A stretch of 64,000 nucleotides of DNA, taken from positions 4,134,410-4,198,409 of the forward strand of contig NZ_KK853997.1 in the NCBI RefSeq assembly GCF_000696185.1. Reading direction: 5' to 3'. The stretch is from Kitasatospora cheerisanensis KCTC 2395. Lineage in GTDB: Bacteria; Actinomycetota; Actinomycetes; Streptomycetales; Streptomycetaceae. The translations under genes were made by a program, and so were the position numbers. Of the stretch, positions 26,402 through 34,457 are shown one piece after another (position 1 is the first letter of the stretch; every line of letters starts with the position of its first letter). The notes under the pieces were generated by a model. It ran no database searches. It was not told where the DNA came from and worked only from the letters and a program-made list of their open reading frames with translations.

Positions 26402-27405
26402 CCACCGCCACCCGTGAACAGTCCGGCCTGCGCACCGGCACCATGGCGCAGGCCCTGAACGCCGCGCTGCGCGACGCGATGCGCGCCGACAAGTCCGTGC
26501 ACGTGCTCGGCGAGGACGTCGGCGCCCTCGGCGGCGTCTTCCGGATCACCGACGGCCTGACCGCCGAGTTCGGCGCCGACCGCTGCCTCGACACCCCGCT
26601 CGCCGAGGCCGGCATCCTCGGCACCGCCGTCGGCATGGCCATGTACGGGCTGCGCCCCGTGGTGGAGATGCAGTTCGACGCCTTCGCCTACCCGGCGATG
26701 GAGCAACTCGTCTCGCACGTCGCCAAGATGCGCAACCGCACCGCCGGGAAGCTCCCGCTGCCGATCACCGTCCGCGTCCCGTACGGCGGCGGCATCGGCG
26801 GCGTCGAGCACCACAGCGACGCCTCCGAGGCGTACTACGCGCACACCCCCGGCCTGCACGTGGTCACCCCCGCCACTGTCGCCGACGCGTACGGGCTGCT
26901 GCGGGAGGCGATCGCCTCCGACGACCCCGTGGTGTTCCTGGAGCCCAAGCGCCTGTACTGGGGCAAGGCCGAGTGGGATCCGGCGGCCGGCGTCGAACCG
27001 ATCGGGAAGGCGGTGCTGCGCCGGCCCGGGACCTCGGCGGTGCTGGTCACCTACGGCCCGTCGCTGCCGGTCTGCCTGGAGGCCGCCGAGGCCGCGAAGG
27101 CCGAGGGCTGGGACCTGGCCGTGCTGGACCTGCGCTCGCTGGTGCCGTTCGACGAGGCCACCGCCTGCGAGGTGGTCCGCTCGCTGGGCCGCGCCGTGGT
27201 GGTGCACGAGGCGAGCGGCTTCGGCGGGGCCGGGGCGGAGATCGCCGCCCGGCTGACCGAGAAGTGCTTCCACCACCTGGCCGCGCCGGTGCTGCGGGTC
27301 ACCGGGTTCGACATCCCGTACCCGCCGCCGATGCTGGAGCACCACCACCTGCCCGGGGTGGACCGGATCCTGGACGCCGTCGCCCGGCTCCAATGGGAGG
27401 AGTGA
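26398..27405 (+). CDS. bkdB: Branched-chain 2-oxoacid dehydrogenase E1 beta subunit
   Basis: 335 residues from ATG 26398, overlapping the bkdA stop by four bases. It shows the transketolase pyrimidine-domain features LGEDVGALGGVF, LDTPLAEAGILGTAVGMAMYG and MQFDAFAYPAMEQL, and the C-terminal domain VVHEASGFGGAGAEIAARL. It forms the E1 heterotetramer with BkdA. Its TGA overlaps the ATG of the E2 gene (TGATG). Confidence 0.88.
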   Translation: MTTATREQSGLRTGTMAQALNAALRDAMRADKSVHVLGEDVGALGGVFRITDGLTAEFGADRCLDTPLAEAGILGTAVGMAMYGLRPVVEMQFDAFAYPAMEQLVSHVAKMRNRTAGKLPLPITVRVPYGGGIGGVEHHSDASEAYYAHTPGLHVVTPATVADAYGLLREAIASDDPVVFLEPKRLYWGKAEWDPAAGVEPIGKAVLRRPGTSAVLVTYGPSLPVCLEAAEAAKAEGWDLAVLDLRSLVPFDEATACEVVRSLGRAVVVHEASGFGGAGAEIAARLTEKCFHHLAAPVLRVTGFDIPYPPPMLEHHHLPGVDRILDAVARLQWEE

Positions 27406-28697
27406 TGGCGATGCCGGTGGTCCGCGAGTTCACGCTGCCCGACCTCGGTGAGGGACTCACCGGGGCCGAGGTGGTGCGCTGGATGGTCGAGGTCGGCGAG
27501 GTGATCGCCGTCGACCAGCCGGTGGTGGAGGTGGAGACCGCCAAGGCGGTGGTCGAGGTGCCCTGCCCGTACGGCGGGGTGGTCACCGCCCGGTTCGGCG
27601 AGGTCGGGCAGGAGGTGCCGGTCGGCGCGCCGCTGGTCACCGTGGCCGTCGCGCCCGGGCCGGTGCCCGAGGACGTCGAGCCCGCCGCCCCCGAGGCGGA
27701 ACGGCCGCTGGTCGGGTTCGGCGTCGCCGAGACCCGCCGGGCCGGCCGCCGCCGGGTCGCGCCGGGCGGTGCCGCGCCCGCCGCCGCGCCCGCGCTGCCG
27801 GTCGCCCCGGTGGTGGTGGCGCCGCCCGCCGCGGTGCGCGCCCCGGCCGTGCTCGCAGTGATCTCGCCGCTGGTGCGCCGGATCGCCCGCGAGCACGGGA
27901 TCGACCTGGCGCAGGTGGCCGGCAGCGGCCCGGAGGGGCTGATCACCCGCCGGGACGTGGAACGGGCGATCCAGCAGGCGCAGACCGCCCCCGTCGAGGT
28001 TCCACGTGGAACGGACGAGGAACTGGTGCCGCTGCGCGGGCTGCGCCGCACCGTGGCCGAGAAGCTGACCCGCAGCCACCGGGAGATCCCGGCGGCGACC
28101 TGCTGGGTGGACGCCGACGCCACCGAACTGATGGCGCTGCGTGCCCAGTTGAACCAGGTGCCGGGCCCGAAGGTGAGCGTGCTGGCGCTGCTGGCGCGGA
28201 TCTGCCTGGCCGGACTGGAGCGCTTCCCCAAGCTCAACTCCAGCGTGGAGGGCGACGCCGTCCGCCGGCACCGCGCCGTCCACCTGGGCTTCGCGGCGCA
28301 GGGGCAGCGCGGGCTGCTGGTGCCGGTGGTGCGGGACGCACAACTGCTGGGCACCGAACGGCTGTCGGTGGAGCTGGCCCGGCTGACCGAGGCGGCCCGG
28401 GCCGGGTCGCTCGGCCCGGCGGAGCTGACCGGTGGGACGTTCACGCTGAACAACTACGGGGTGTTCGGGGTGGACGGCTCCACGCCGATCCTCAACCACC
28501 CGGAGGCGGCGATGCTCGGGGTGGGCCGGATCACCCCGAAGCCGTGGGTGCACGAGGGCGAGCTGGCGGTCCGTCAGGTCACCCAGCTGTCCTTCACCTT
28601 CGACCACCGGGTCTGCGACGGGGGCACCGCGGGCGGCTTCCTGCGGTTCGTCGCGGACTGCGTCGAGCGCCCGGGGATGCTGCTGCGCGGACTCTGA
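27405..28697 (+). CDS. bkdC: Branched-chain 2-oxoacid dehydrogenase E2 (dihydrolipoyl acyltransferase)
   Basis: 430 residues. Order: lipoyl domain with the modified Lys in VEVETAKAVVEVP (residue ~45), a Pro/Ala linker, the E1/E3-binding domain (SPLVRRIAREHGIDLAQVAGSG), then the acyltransferase core ending FTFDHRVCDGG with the catalytic HxxxDG. It moves the acyl group from E1 to CoA. GGGAGGAG precedes overlapping starts GTG 27402, ATG 27405 and ATG 27411. An unusual feature is a perfect parS-like palindrome in the codons joining the binding domain to the catalytic core. A strong terminator follows. Confidence 0.9.
   Translation: MAMPVVREFTLPDLGEGLTGAEVVRWMVEVGEVIAVDQPVVEVETAKAVVEVPCPYGGVVTARFGEVGQEVPVGAPLVTVAVAPGPVPEDVEPAAPEAERPLVGFGVAETRRAGRRRVAPGGAAPAAAPALPVAPVVVAPPAAVRAPAVLAVISPLVRRIAREHGIDLAQVAGSGPEGLITRRDVERAIQQAQTAPVEVPRGTDEELVPLRGLRRTVAEKLTRSHREIPAATCWVDADATELMALRAQLNQVPGPKVSVLALLARICLAGLERFPKLNSSVEGDAVRRHRAVHLGFAAQGQRGLLVPVVRDAQLLGTERLSVELARLTEAARAGSLGPAELTGGTFTLNNYGVFGVDGSTPILNHPEAAMLGVGRITPKPWVHEGELAVRQVTQLSFTFDHRVCDGGTAGGFLRFVADCVERPGMLLRGL
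27999..28012. other. parS: parS-like chromosome partition site inside bkdC
   Basis: GTTCCACGTGGAAC is a perfect 14-bp palindrome, the form of ParB-binding parS known in several bacteria and close to the Streptomyces form GTTTCACGTGAAAC. It encodes VPRG in a flexible linker of E2, where sequence is little constrained. I saw no second perfect copy when scanning every CACGTG in the window. Confidence 0.6.
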
Positions 28698-28707
28698 GCC
28701 GGGCCCG

Positions 28708-28744
28708 CCCCGGCCCGGTGCGCGAGGACGCGCCCGGGCCGGGG
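28708..28744 (+). terminator. Terminator of the bkdABC operon
   Basis: CCCCGGCCCGG and CCGGGCCGGGG form a perfect 11-bp stem with a 15-base loop, starting 11 bp after the bkdC stop. Confidence 0.85.
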
Positions 28745-28871
28745 GTGGGGAGGGTAGCGGGTCGACCGGCCGGATGTCCGGGATTCGCCGGATTCGTCGG
28801 AACGGACGGGCTGCCGGTGCCACTGTGCTGGGGCGTCAGCAGCTCGGTCGACCGGAAGCGGAACGATTCCC

Positions 28872-30190
28872 TTGACTACTCGTCAGCTCGCACTCGTACC
28901 GGTCCTCCCGGCGAAGCCCACCCGGCCGCCGACCGTGCCCGCCGGGCTGTACCCGCCGACGCTCAACCGGGTCGGCCCGGACGACCGGTGGGCGCTGGCC
29001 TGGGGCGTGCACGGCGCCGGGGCGCAGCCGGTCGCGGTGGAGCGGGCGGCCGGCCGGGGCAGCCGCCGGACGCGGCGGACCTGGCGCTGGCCGGAGCCGT
29101 GCTGGCGGCGCTGCGGCCGGTCGCGGACCGGGCGATGGCGCACTTCTTCGCGCTGATGTTCCTGCGCCACCCGGAGCTGCGGGCGGTGTTCCCCGCCGCC
29201 ATGGACGGGCCGCGCGAGCAGCTGCTCCGGGTGCTGCGGGAGTGCGTGCGGCACGGCGACGACCCGGCGGCGCTGCGCGACCGGCTGGGCCCGCTGGCCC
29301 GCCGCTGCCGCAAGTACGGGGTGCTGAGCGGGCACTACGCCTCCGCCGCGGACTGCCTGGTGGAGGCGCTGGCCCGGTACGGCAGCGGGTGGGACGAGCG
29401 GGCCGAGGCGGCCTGGCGGCGGCTGCTGGCGCCGGTGGCGCGGCTGCTGGTCGAGGCCGCGGAGGAGGACGCGCGCGCCACCCCGCCGTGGTGGCAGGCC
29501 GAGGTGGTGGCGCACCGGCAGGCGGCCGAGGGCGTCGCGGTGCTGACGCTCCGTCCGGACCAGCCGTACCCGTTCCGGGCCGGGCAGTACGCGGAGGTGG
29601 AGACGCCCTGGTGGCCGCGGGTGTGGCGGCCCTACTCGTTCGGGTCGGCGCCGCGGGCGGACGGGCTGCTGACGCTGCACGTGAAGGCGGTGCCGGCGGG
29701 CTGGGTGAGCAACGCGCTGGTGCACCGGGCGCGGGCCGGCGACGTGCTGCGGCTGGGCGCGGCGGAGGGCGGCATGACGGTGGACCACGCGTCGGGGCAG
29801 GACCTGCTGTGCCTGGGCGGCGGCACCGGGATCGGGCCGATCGGCGCGCTGGTCGAGGAGGTCGCCGAGCACGGCGCGGCGGGCCGCCGGGTGGAGGTGT
29901 TCTACGGGGCGCGCCGGGAGGCGGGCCTGTACCGGCTGGCCGAGCTGCGCGAACTCGCCGCGCGGCACCGCTGGCTGACGGTGCGTCCGGTGCTGTCCGA
30001 GCAGGGCCCGGCCGGCTGCCCGCCGGCCGGGGAGCTGCCGGAGGCGGTGGCCCGGCAGGCGCCGTGGCACGGCTTCGCGGCGTACCTGAGCGGCCCGGCT
30101 CCGATGGTGCGGGCCGGGGCGGCGGTGCTGCGCCGGTGTGGGCTGCCGCCCGGGGCGATCCGGCACGACCTGGCGGAGCAGCAGGTCTGA
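28872..30190 (+). CDS. Flavohemoprotein-like globin-reductase with altered heme pocket (apparent frameshift near 29055)
   Basis: A globin-like domain (HFFALMFLRHPELRAVFP) is followed by an FAD domain (WRPYSFGSAPR) and an NAD domain (LCLGGGTGIGPIGALVEE). This is the layout of Hmp-type NO dioxygenases. By-eye alignment gives Phe for Tyr B10 (HFF), Pro for Gln E7 (MDGPRE) and Cys for the proximal His F8 (RRCRKYGV), so normal heme-dependent NO dioxygenation is doubtful. The N-terminal 60 residues from TTG 28872 lie in another frame; one extra G in GCCGGGGCAG (about 29050-29058) joins them. The start is weakly supported. The gene converges on the Nudix gene. Confidence 0.75.
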
Positions 30191-30197
30191 CGGCCGC

Positions 30198-30725
30198 TCA
30201 GCCCAGGTCGTCCGCGAGCAGGGCGCGGACGCCCTCGATGTTGGCGGCGAGGTAGGCGCGGAGGCTGGGAGGGACGACGTTGACCGAGGTGACGCCCTCG
30301 CGGGTGAACGGCACCCGGACGATCGCGTACTCGCCGTTGGGCTGCTCCACCTCGGGGCCGTGCCGGCGGGCCGGGTCGAGGCCGGTGAGCCGGCAGACGA
30401 AGAAGTGCTGCACCTTGACGCCGTGCGGGTGGGCGGGGGTGCCGTCGTCGTGGTGGGAGTGCGCGACGGTGTCCACGAAGGCGGGCACCACGTCGGTGAT
30501 CTTCCCGCCGAGCTCCTCGTCGATCTCGCGGTGCAGCGCGGCGACCACGCTCGGGTCGGAGGACTCGACGCCGCCGCCGGGGGTGATCCAGTACGGGTGC
30601 GGGGAGCCGGGGCGGACCCGGCGGATCAGCACCAGGGAGGCGGGGGCGTGCGGGTCGGCCGGATCGAACTCCAGCAGGATCGCGCGGGCGGTGCGCTTGA
30701 CGACAGGACGGACCGGGCCCGGCAT
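30198..30725 (-). CDS. Nudix hydrolase
   Basis: 175 residues from ATG 30725 with the near-ideal ribosome site GGAGGTGAC. The Nudix box region is GGGVESSDPSVVAALHREIDEELGG, with REIDEELGG as the metal-binding core; its first Glu position looks shifted to Asp or Ser. Nudix enzymes hydrolyse nucleoside diphosphates linked to another group. The substrate cannot be told. It is a single gene convergent with the flavohemoprotein gene. Confidence 0.88.
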   Translation of the reverse strand: MPGPVRPVVKRTARAILLEFDPADPHAPASLVLIRRVRPGSPHPYWITPGGGVESSDPSVVAALHREIDEELGGKITDVVPAFVDTVAHSHHDDGTPAHPHGVKVQHFFVCRLTGLDPARRHGPEVEQPNGEYAIVRVPFTREGVTSVNVVPPSLRAYLAANIEGVRALLADDLG

Positions 30726-31088
30726 GACTGTCACCTCCGTGGCACGAGGGTTGTGCGGGAGTCTCCCGCGCGCCGGTGGCCGCGAAACTCGTACACGGGA
30801 GCGAATCGGAGGGATCTGTTCCGCCGTTCGGGTGGAACGGCATGCCCGGGTGCGTCGCGGGGTGGCGATGGGTGCACCGGCTGTGGATCTTCGATTCACC
30901 CGTTCGGGCTGGTCGGGGCCTTGCGAGGAGGTGATCGCGACAGAGGGCGACCTTGGAATCGAAGGCGAATCGCCCGGTGCGTTCTCCATAATGATTGCGG
31001 GGATGCCCGCCCTGTGCTGCAATGTCCGACTGCCGGGCGGATTCGGAGCGGACGTCTCCGAATGCCCCTCAGCGCCCGGGGGATGGGG
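30726..31088. other. 363-bp divergent intergenic region upstream of ssgR
   Basis: This region holds the promoters of the Nudix gene and ssgR. It is lower in GC than its neighbours (for example GTTCTCCATAATGATTGCGG near 30980). The ribosome site of the Nudix gene lies at its left end. I see no gene and no strong palindrome. Confidence 0.5.
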
Positions 31089-31877
31089 ATGACCATGCAC
31101 CGGACCGGGGAACCCACCGCGCCGCCCACCAAAGGCATACGCGCGCCCACACTGATCGGCTCCGTGCAGCGCGCCCTGCGACTGCTCGAAGCGGTCGGCA
31201 CCCACACGCAGGGCGCCACCGCCAAACAGCTGGCCCGCTCCGCCGGCCTCCCGCTCGGCACCACCTACCACCTGCTGCGCACCCTCACCCACGAGGGCTA
31301 CCTGCGGCGCGACGACGGCCGGTTCTACTTCGGCGCCTCGGTGGACGGCATCCGCCGCGCCGACACCCGGCAGTCCGAGCACGCCGACCTGCGCGGCCGG
31401 ATGGAACGGCTGCGCGACGAACTCGGCGCCGCCGTCTACCACGCGGTCTACCAGGACGGCGAGGTGCGGATGATGGACGTCGTCTCCGGCCCCGGCCAGC
31501 CGCCGGTCGAGGAGTGGGCGGACTTCCGCAGCACCGCGCACGCGCACGCCGTCGGACTCTGCCTGCTCTCCCAACTCGGCGCGGAGGAACGGCTCGACCA
31601 CCTCTCCCGGCACCGGCCGAGCGCCATCACCCCGTCCACCTCCGGAGACCTGCGGGCGGTGCTGCGCCGGCTCGACGCCGTCCGGCCCACCATGCCGGTG
31701 CTGGAGCGGCAGGAGTACGCGCTCGGCACGGTCTGCGCGGCGGTGCCGATCACCGTCGGCTCGGTGGTCGCCACGGTGGCGATATCCCTGCCCGTCGAGC
31801 AGGGCGACCGACTCGGCCCGGCCGCGGCCCGGCTGCGCTCCCTGGTGGGGGCGATGTTCCCGGCCTTCGTGCGCTGA
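31089..31877 (+). CDS. ssgR: IclR-family regulator, probable SsgR (activator of ssgA)
   Basis: About 262 residues. The N-terminal winged HTH is LIGSVQRALRLLEAVGTHTQGATAKQLARSAGLPLGTTYHLLRTL and the C-terminal part the IclR effector domain. In Streptomyces ssgR lies directly upstream of ssgA and switches it on for sporulation-specific division; the same arrangement here identifies both. Three in-frame ATGs cluster at 31083, 31089 and 31095 after GGGGG; 31089 is a compromise. A hairpin follows the stop. Confidence 0.82.
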   Translation: MTMHRTGEPTAPPTKGIRAPTLIGSVQRALRLLEAVGTHTQGATAKQLARSAGLPLGTTYHLLRTLTHEGYLRRDDGRFYFGASVDGIRRADTRQSEHADLRGRMERLRDELGAAVYHAVYQDGEVRMMDVVSGPGQPPVEEWADFRSTAHAHAVGLCLLSQLGAEERLDHLSRHRPSAITPSTSGDLRAVLRRLDAVRPTMPVLERQEYALGTVCAAVPITVGSVVATVAISLPVEQGDRLGPAAARLRSLVGAMFPAFVR

Positions 31878-31884
31878 CCCGCCC

Positions 31885-31918
31885 GGTGTGCTTCGTTCAC
31901 CATTTGAAAAAGCACACC
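31885..31918 (+). terminator. Hairpin after ssgR
   Basis: GGTGTGCTT and AAGCACACC form a perfect 9-bp stem with a 16-base loop, 7 bp after the ssgR stop. TTG follows instead of a full U-tract. Confidence 0.65.
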
Positions 31919-31927
31919 TTGTCCACA
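31919..31927 (+). other. Single perfect DnaA box
   Basis: TTGTCCACA equals the Streptomyces DnaA-box consensus. It lies between ssgR and ssgA, adjoining the ssgR hairpin. No second box is close, so this is not an origin. Confidence 0.45.
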
Positions 31928-32060
31928 TCGCCGCCAAACCTGGACGATGAGGACCGAACGGGGAATCAGGGGACAAAGAACCGACAGCTAACCGATAGAT
32001 GCCCGACCCCACCGCTCGACCCTCGGCGCAACGGGCGGGCAGAACGAGAGGTACTGGCGC

Positions 32061-32489
32061 ATGCACAGCACGGTCCAAGCCCAGATGGCGATGCACCTCG
32101 TGGTGTCGAGCGAGCTCTCCTTCCGCATCGTGGTCGACCTGGACTACGACGGCGACGACCCGTTCGCCGTGCGGTTCACGTTCCACCTGCCCGGCGACCA
32201 GCCCGTCACCTGGGTCTTCGCGCGCGAACTGCTGGTCGACGGCCTCAGCCGCGCCAGCGGCGAGGGCGACGTGCACATCCACCCCGTCGGCGAGGAGCTG
32301 TCCGAGGTCGACCTGGTGCTGCGCTCCCCCGAGGGCGACGCGCGGATGCGCGCCGCCGCCACACCGCTGCTCGCCTTCCTCGCCCGCACCGACCGGGTGG
32401 TGCCGATGGGCCAGGAGACAGCCGGCGGCGAACTCGACCAGGAACTGGCCAGCATCCTGTCCACCACCGGGCACGAGAGCGCGGGCTGA
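32061..32489 (+). CDS. ssgA: SsgA-like sporulation and cell-division regulator
   Basis: 142 residues. The SsgA-like-protein features are visible: LVVSSELSFRIVVDLDYDGDDPFAVRFTFHLPGD, VTWVFARELLVDGL, GEGDVHIHP and FLARTDRVVPMGQE. These are nearer to SsgA than to SsgB. SsgA marks division sites and helps place SsgB and FtsZ in sporulating hyphae. It lies 183 bp downstream of ssgR, its known activator, with GAGAGG upstream of ATG 32061. An N-terminal extension (MHSTVQAQMAM) precedes the usual start of homology. Confidence 0.85.
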   Translation: MHSTVQAQMAMHLVVSSELSFRIVVDLDYDGDDPFAVRFTFHLPGDQPVTWVFARELLVDGLSRASGEGDVHIHPVGEELSEVDLVLRSPEGDARMRAAATPLLAFLARTDRVVPMGQETAGGELDQELASILSTTGHESAG

Positions 32490-32581
32490 CCGGCACCGCG
32501 ACCGGAACGAGGCGACCGGCCGTCGGACAGCCTCGGGGCGCTGTCCGGTGGCCGGTCGACCGTGGCCCGGGACCGGCCGGC

Positions 32582-32956
32582 TCAGTCGTCGCCGATGGCC
32601 AGGTGCAGGCCCCAGGACACCACGCTGATGATCAGCGAGCCGAGCAGCGCCGACCAGAAGCCCTCGACGTGGAAGTCCAGGCTGAGCTTGTCCGACGCCC
32701 AGGACGTCAGCCAGAGCATCAGGGCGTTGATCACGAAGGTGATCAGGCCCAGCGTCAGGATGAACAGCGGCAGCGAGAACAGCTTCACCAGCGGCTTGAT
32801 GGCGAAGTTGACCACACCGAAGACGAGCGCCACCGCCAGCACGGTGATCGTCTTGTGCTGCCAGTCGTCCCCCGACAGCGTGATCCCATTGACGATCCAG
32901 GCGGCGATCCAGATCGCCACCGCGTTGATGAGCGTTTTGATCACGAAATTCTTCAT
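32582..32956 (-). CDS. Phage holin family (4-TM) small membrane protein
   Basis: 124 residues with four hydrophobic segments, starting MKNFVIKTLINAVAIWIAAW and including VVNFAIKPLVKLFSLPLFILTLGLITFVINALML, the signature of the mycobacterial-type 4-TM 'phage holin' family. Despite the name, these are common chromosomal membrane proteins of unknown role; nothing else here is phage-like. It converges on ssgA. Confidence 0.8.
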   Translation of the reverse strand: MKNFVIKTLINAVAIWIAAWIVNGITLSGDDWQHKTITVLAVALVFGVVNFAIKPLVKLFSLPLFILTLGLITFVINALMLWLTSWASDKLSLDFHVEGFWSALLGSLIISVVSWGLHLAIGDD

Positions 32957-33062
32957 GCTGCGGATGGTGACAGGCCCGCCCCGGTGCGGGGAAGCTCCCC
33001 GGAACCCTCGTGTTGTGCCGTGCTGTTGAATGGGCCGGGACCGGGAGAGGAGCCGTGCCCAG

Positions 33063-33380
33063 ATGAAGCTGTTCCGGCTGGACGAACTGGACGCCGAACG
33101 CGCCGCCGGCGACGGCGCGTACCTGCGCTTCCTGAAGCAGCCGACGATGTCCGCCGGGCTGTACGCGCTCTCCCCCGGCGACACCGACCCGCAGACCCCG
33201 CACGACCAGGACGAGATCTACCTGGTGGTCAGCGGCCGGGCCGAACTGACCGTCGGCCGGGAGACCGCGACCGTCGCCCGCGGCAGCGTGGTGTTCGTCC
33301 CCGCCGGGACGGAGCACCGCTTCCACCACATCACCGAGGAACTGCGGGTGCTGGTCGTGTTCTCCCCACCGGAGGACTGA
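33063..33380 (+). CDS. Small cupin-domain protein
   Basis: 105 residues forming a single cupin barrel: HDQDEIYLVVSGRAELTVG is motif 1 (H...E pattern) and FVPAGTEHRFHHI is motif 2 with His. Metal-binding cupins bind small ligands or catalyse isomerisation or oxygenation; no substrate can be assigned. AGGAG lies about ten bases before ATG 33063. It precedes tenA by 39 bp and may be co-transcribed with it. Confidence 0.8.
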   Translation: MKLFRLDELDAERAAGDGAYLRFLKQPTMSAGLYALSPGDTDPQTPHDQDEIYLVVSGRAELTVGRETATVARGSVVFVPAGTEHRFHHITEELRVLVVFSPPED

Positions 33381-33419
33381 CCGCGCCGCATCGAACTCGC
33401 AAGCAGGAGAGCAGAGCCA

Positions 33420-34082
33420 GTGAAACTCACCGACGAACTCTGGGCCGCCATCGAGCCCGTCCACGCCCGGATACTCGACCACCCGTTCCTGGCCGGCCTC
33501 ACCGACGGCACCCTGCCACGCGCCGCGTTCCGGCACTTCGTCGTCCAGGACTCGCACTACCTGCGGGACTACGCCCGGGCCCTCGCGGTCTGCGCCGCCA
33601 AGGCCCCCGGCGAGGACGAGGTGCTGGCCTTCGCCAACGACGCGGTCGGCGCGATCGCCGCCGAGCAGGAGATGCACGCCGACTTCCTGCACGCCTTCGG
33701 CGAGGACGCCGCCGCGGCCGCCGCCGAACCCGTCCTCCCCACCACCCGCGCCTACACCAGCTACCTGCTGGCCACCGCGTACGGCGGCTCCTTCGCGGAG
33801 GCGCTCGGCGCGGTCCTGCCCTGCTACTGGATCTACGCCCGGGTCGGCGAGGAACTGCTGCGCCGCTCCTCCCCCGACCCGCTGTACGCGAAGTGGATCG
33901 CCGCCTACGGCGGGGACGAGTTCCAGGCCGTGGTGCGCCGCGTCCTCGACCTCACCGACCGGATCGGCGAGGAGCTCTCGGCGGCCGAACGGCGGCGGGT
34001 GGTCGAGCACTTCACCACCACCTCGCGCTACGAGTGGATGTTCTGGGACGCCGCCTGGCAGGGCGAGACCTGGCCGGTGTGA
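33420..34082 (+). CDS. tenA: TenA-family aminopyrimidine aminohydrolase (thiaminase II)
   Basis: 220 residues from GTG 33420, with AGGAGA upstream. Features are the N-terminal helix HPFLAGLTDGTLPRAAFRHFVVQDSHYL, the nucleophile Cys in LPCYWIYARVGEEL and the C-terminal Glu in SRYEWMFWDAAW. TenA enzymes hydrolyse aminopyrimidines formed from damaged thiamine so they can be salvaged. That suits a location about 8 kb from thiC. No TPP riboswitch precedes it. Confidence 0.88.
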   Translation: MKLTDELWAAIEPVHARILDHPFLAGLTDGTLPRAAFRHFVVQDSHYLRDYARALAVCAAKAPGEDEVLAFANDAVGAIAAEQEMHADFLHAFGEDAAAAAAEPVLPTTRAYTSYLLATAYGGSFAEALGAVLPCYWIYARVGEELLRRSSPDPLYAKWIAAYGGDEFQAVVRRVLDLTDRIGEELSAAERRRVVEHFTTTSRYEWMFWDAAWQGETWPV

Positions 34083-34256
34083 GCCGGCCCTGAGGGTTCT
34101 CCCGGCCCCGGCTCAGGGGCGGATCTCCGGGTTCTCTCCGGGCCGGGAGCCCTCGATTCGGCCTTCCGGCCCGCCTACGATCGAAGTGTCGAGATCGAGG
34201 GAGCGGGAACGCAGCCGGAACCACCGGCACCGACCCCGAGGGGAGAAGGTACGGAC

Positions 34257-34457
34257 ATGGCCGAGCTCTGGAAGTCGCTGCCCTCGTGGGTGCGCAACAT
34301 CGTCGTCCCGATCGTCCTGCTGGTGATCGCGTGGAAGGTCTTCTGGGCCGTCGTCGGCGCGGTGTTCAGCCTGGTCGGCTTCGCGATCAACATCCTGGTG
34401 CTGGTCGGCATCGCCGCCGCCGTGGTGATCCTGATCAAGAAGGCCGCCAAGAGCTAG
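34257..34457 (+). CDS. Small two-helix membrane protein (DUF5326-like)
   Basis: 66 residues: a short amphipathic start (MAELWKSLPSWVRN), two long hydrophobic segments (IVVPIVLLVIAWKVFWAVV and NILVLVGIAAAVVILI) and a basic tail KKAAKS. Size and layout fit the streptomycete DUF5326 family; function is unknown. GGGGAGAAGG lies upstream. Its TAG stop shares CTAG with the convergent reductase gene. Confidence 0.65.
   Translation: MAELWKSLPSWVRNIVVPIVLLVIAWKVFWAVVGAVFSLVGFAINILVLVGIAAAVVILIKKAAKS

Noticed and set aside
32582..32956. Phage holin-like gene as evidence of a prophage
   Set aside because: The family is a common chromosomal 4-TM protein in actinobacteria and no integrase, capsid or lysin genes are near.
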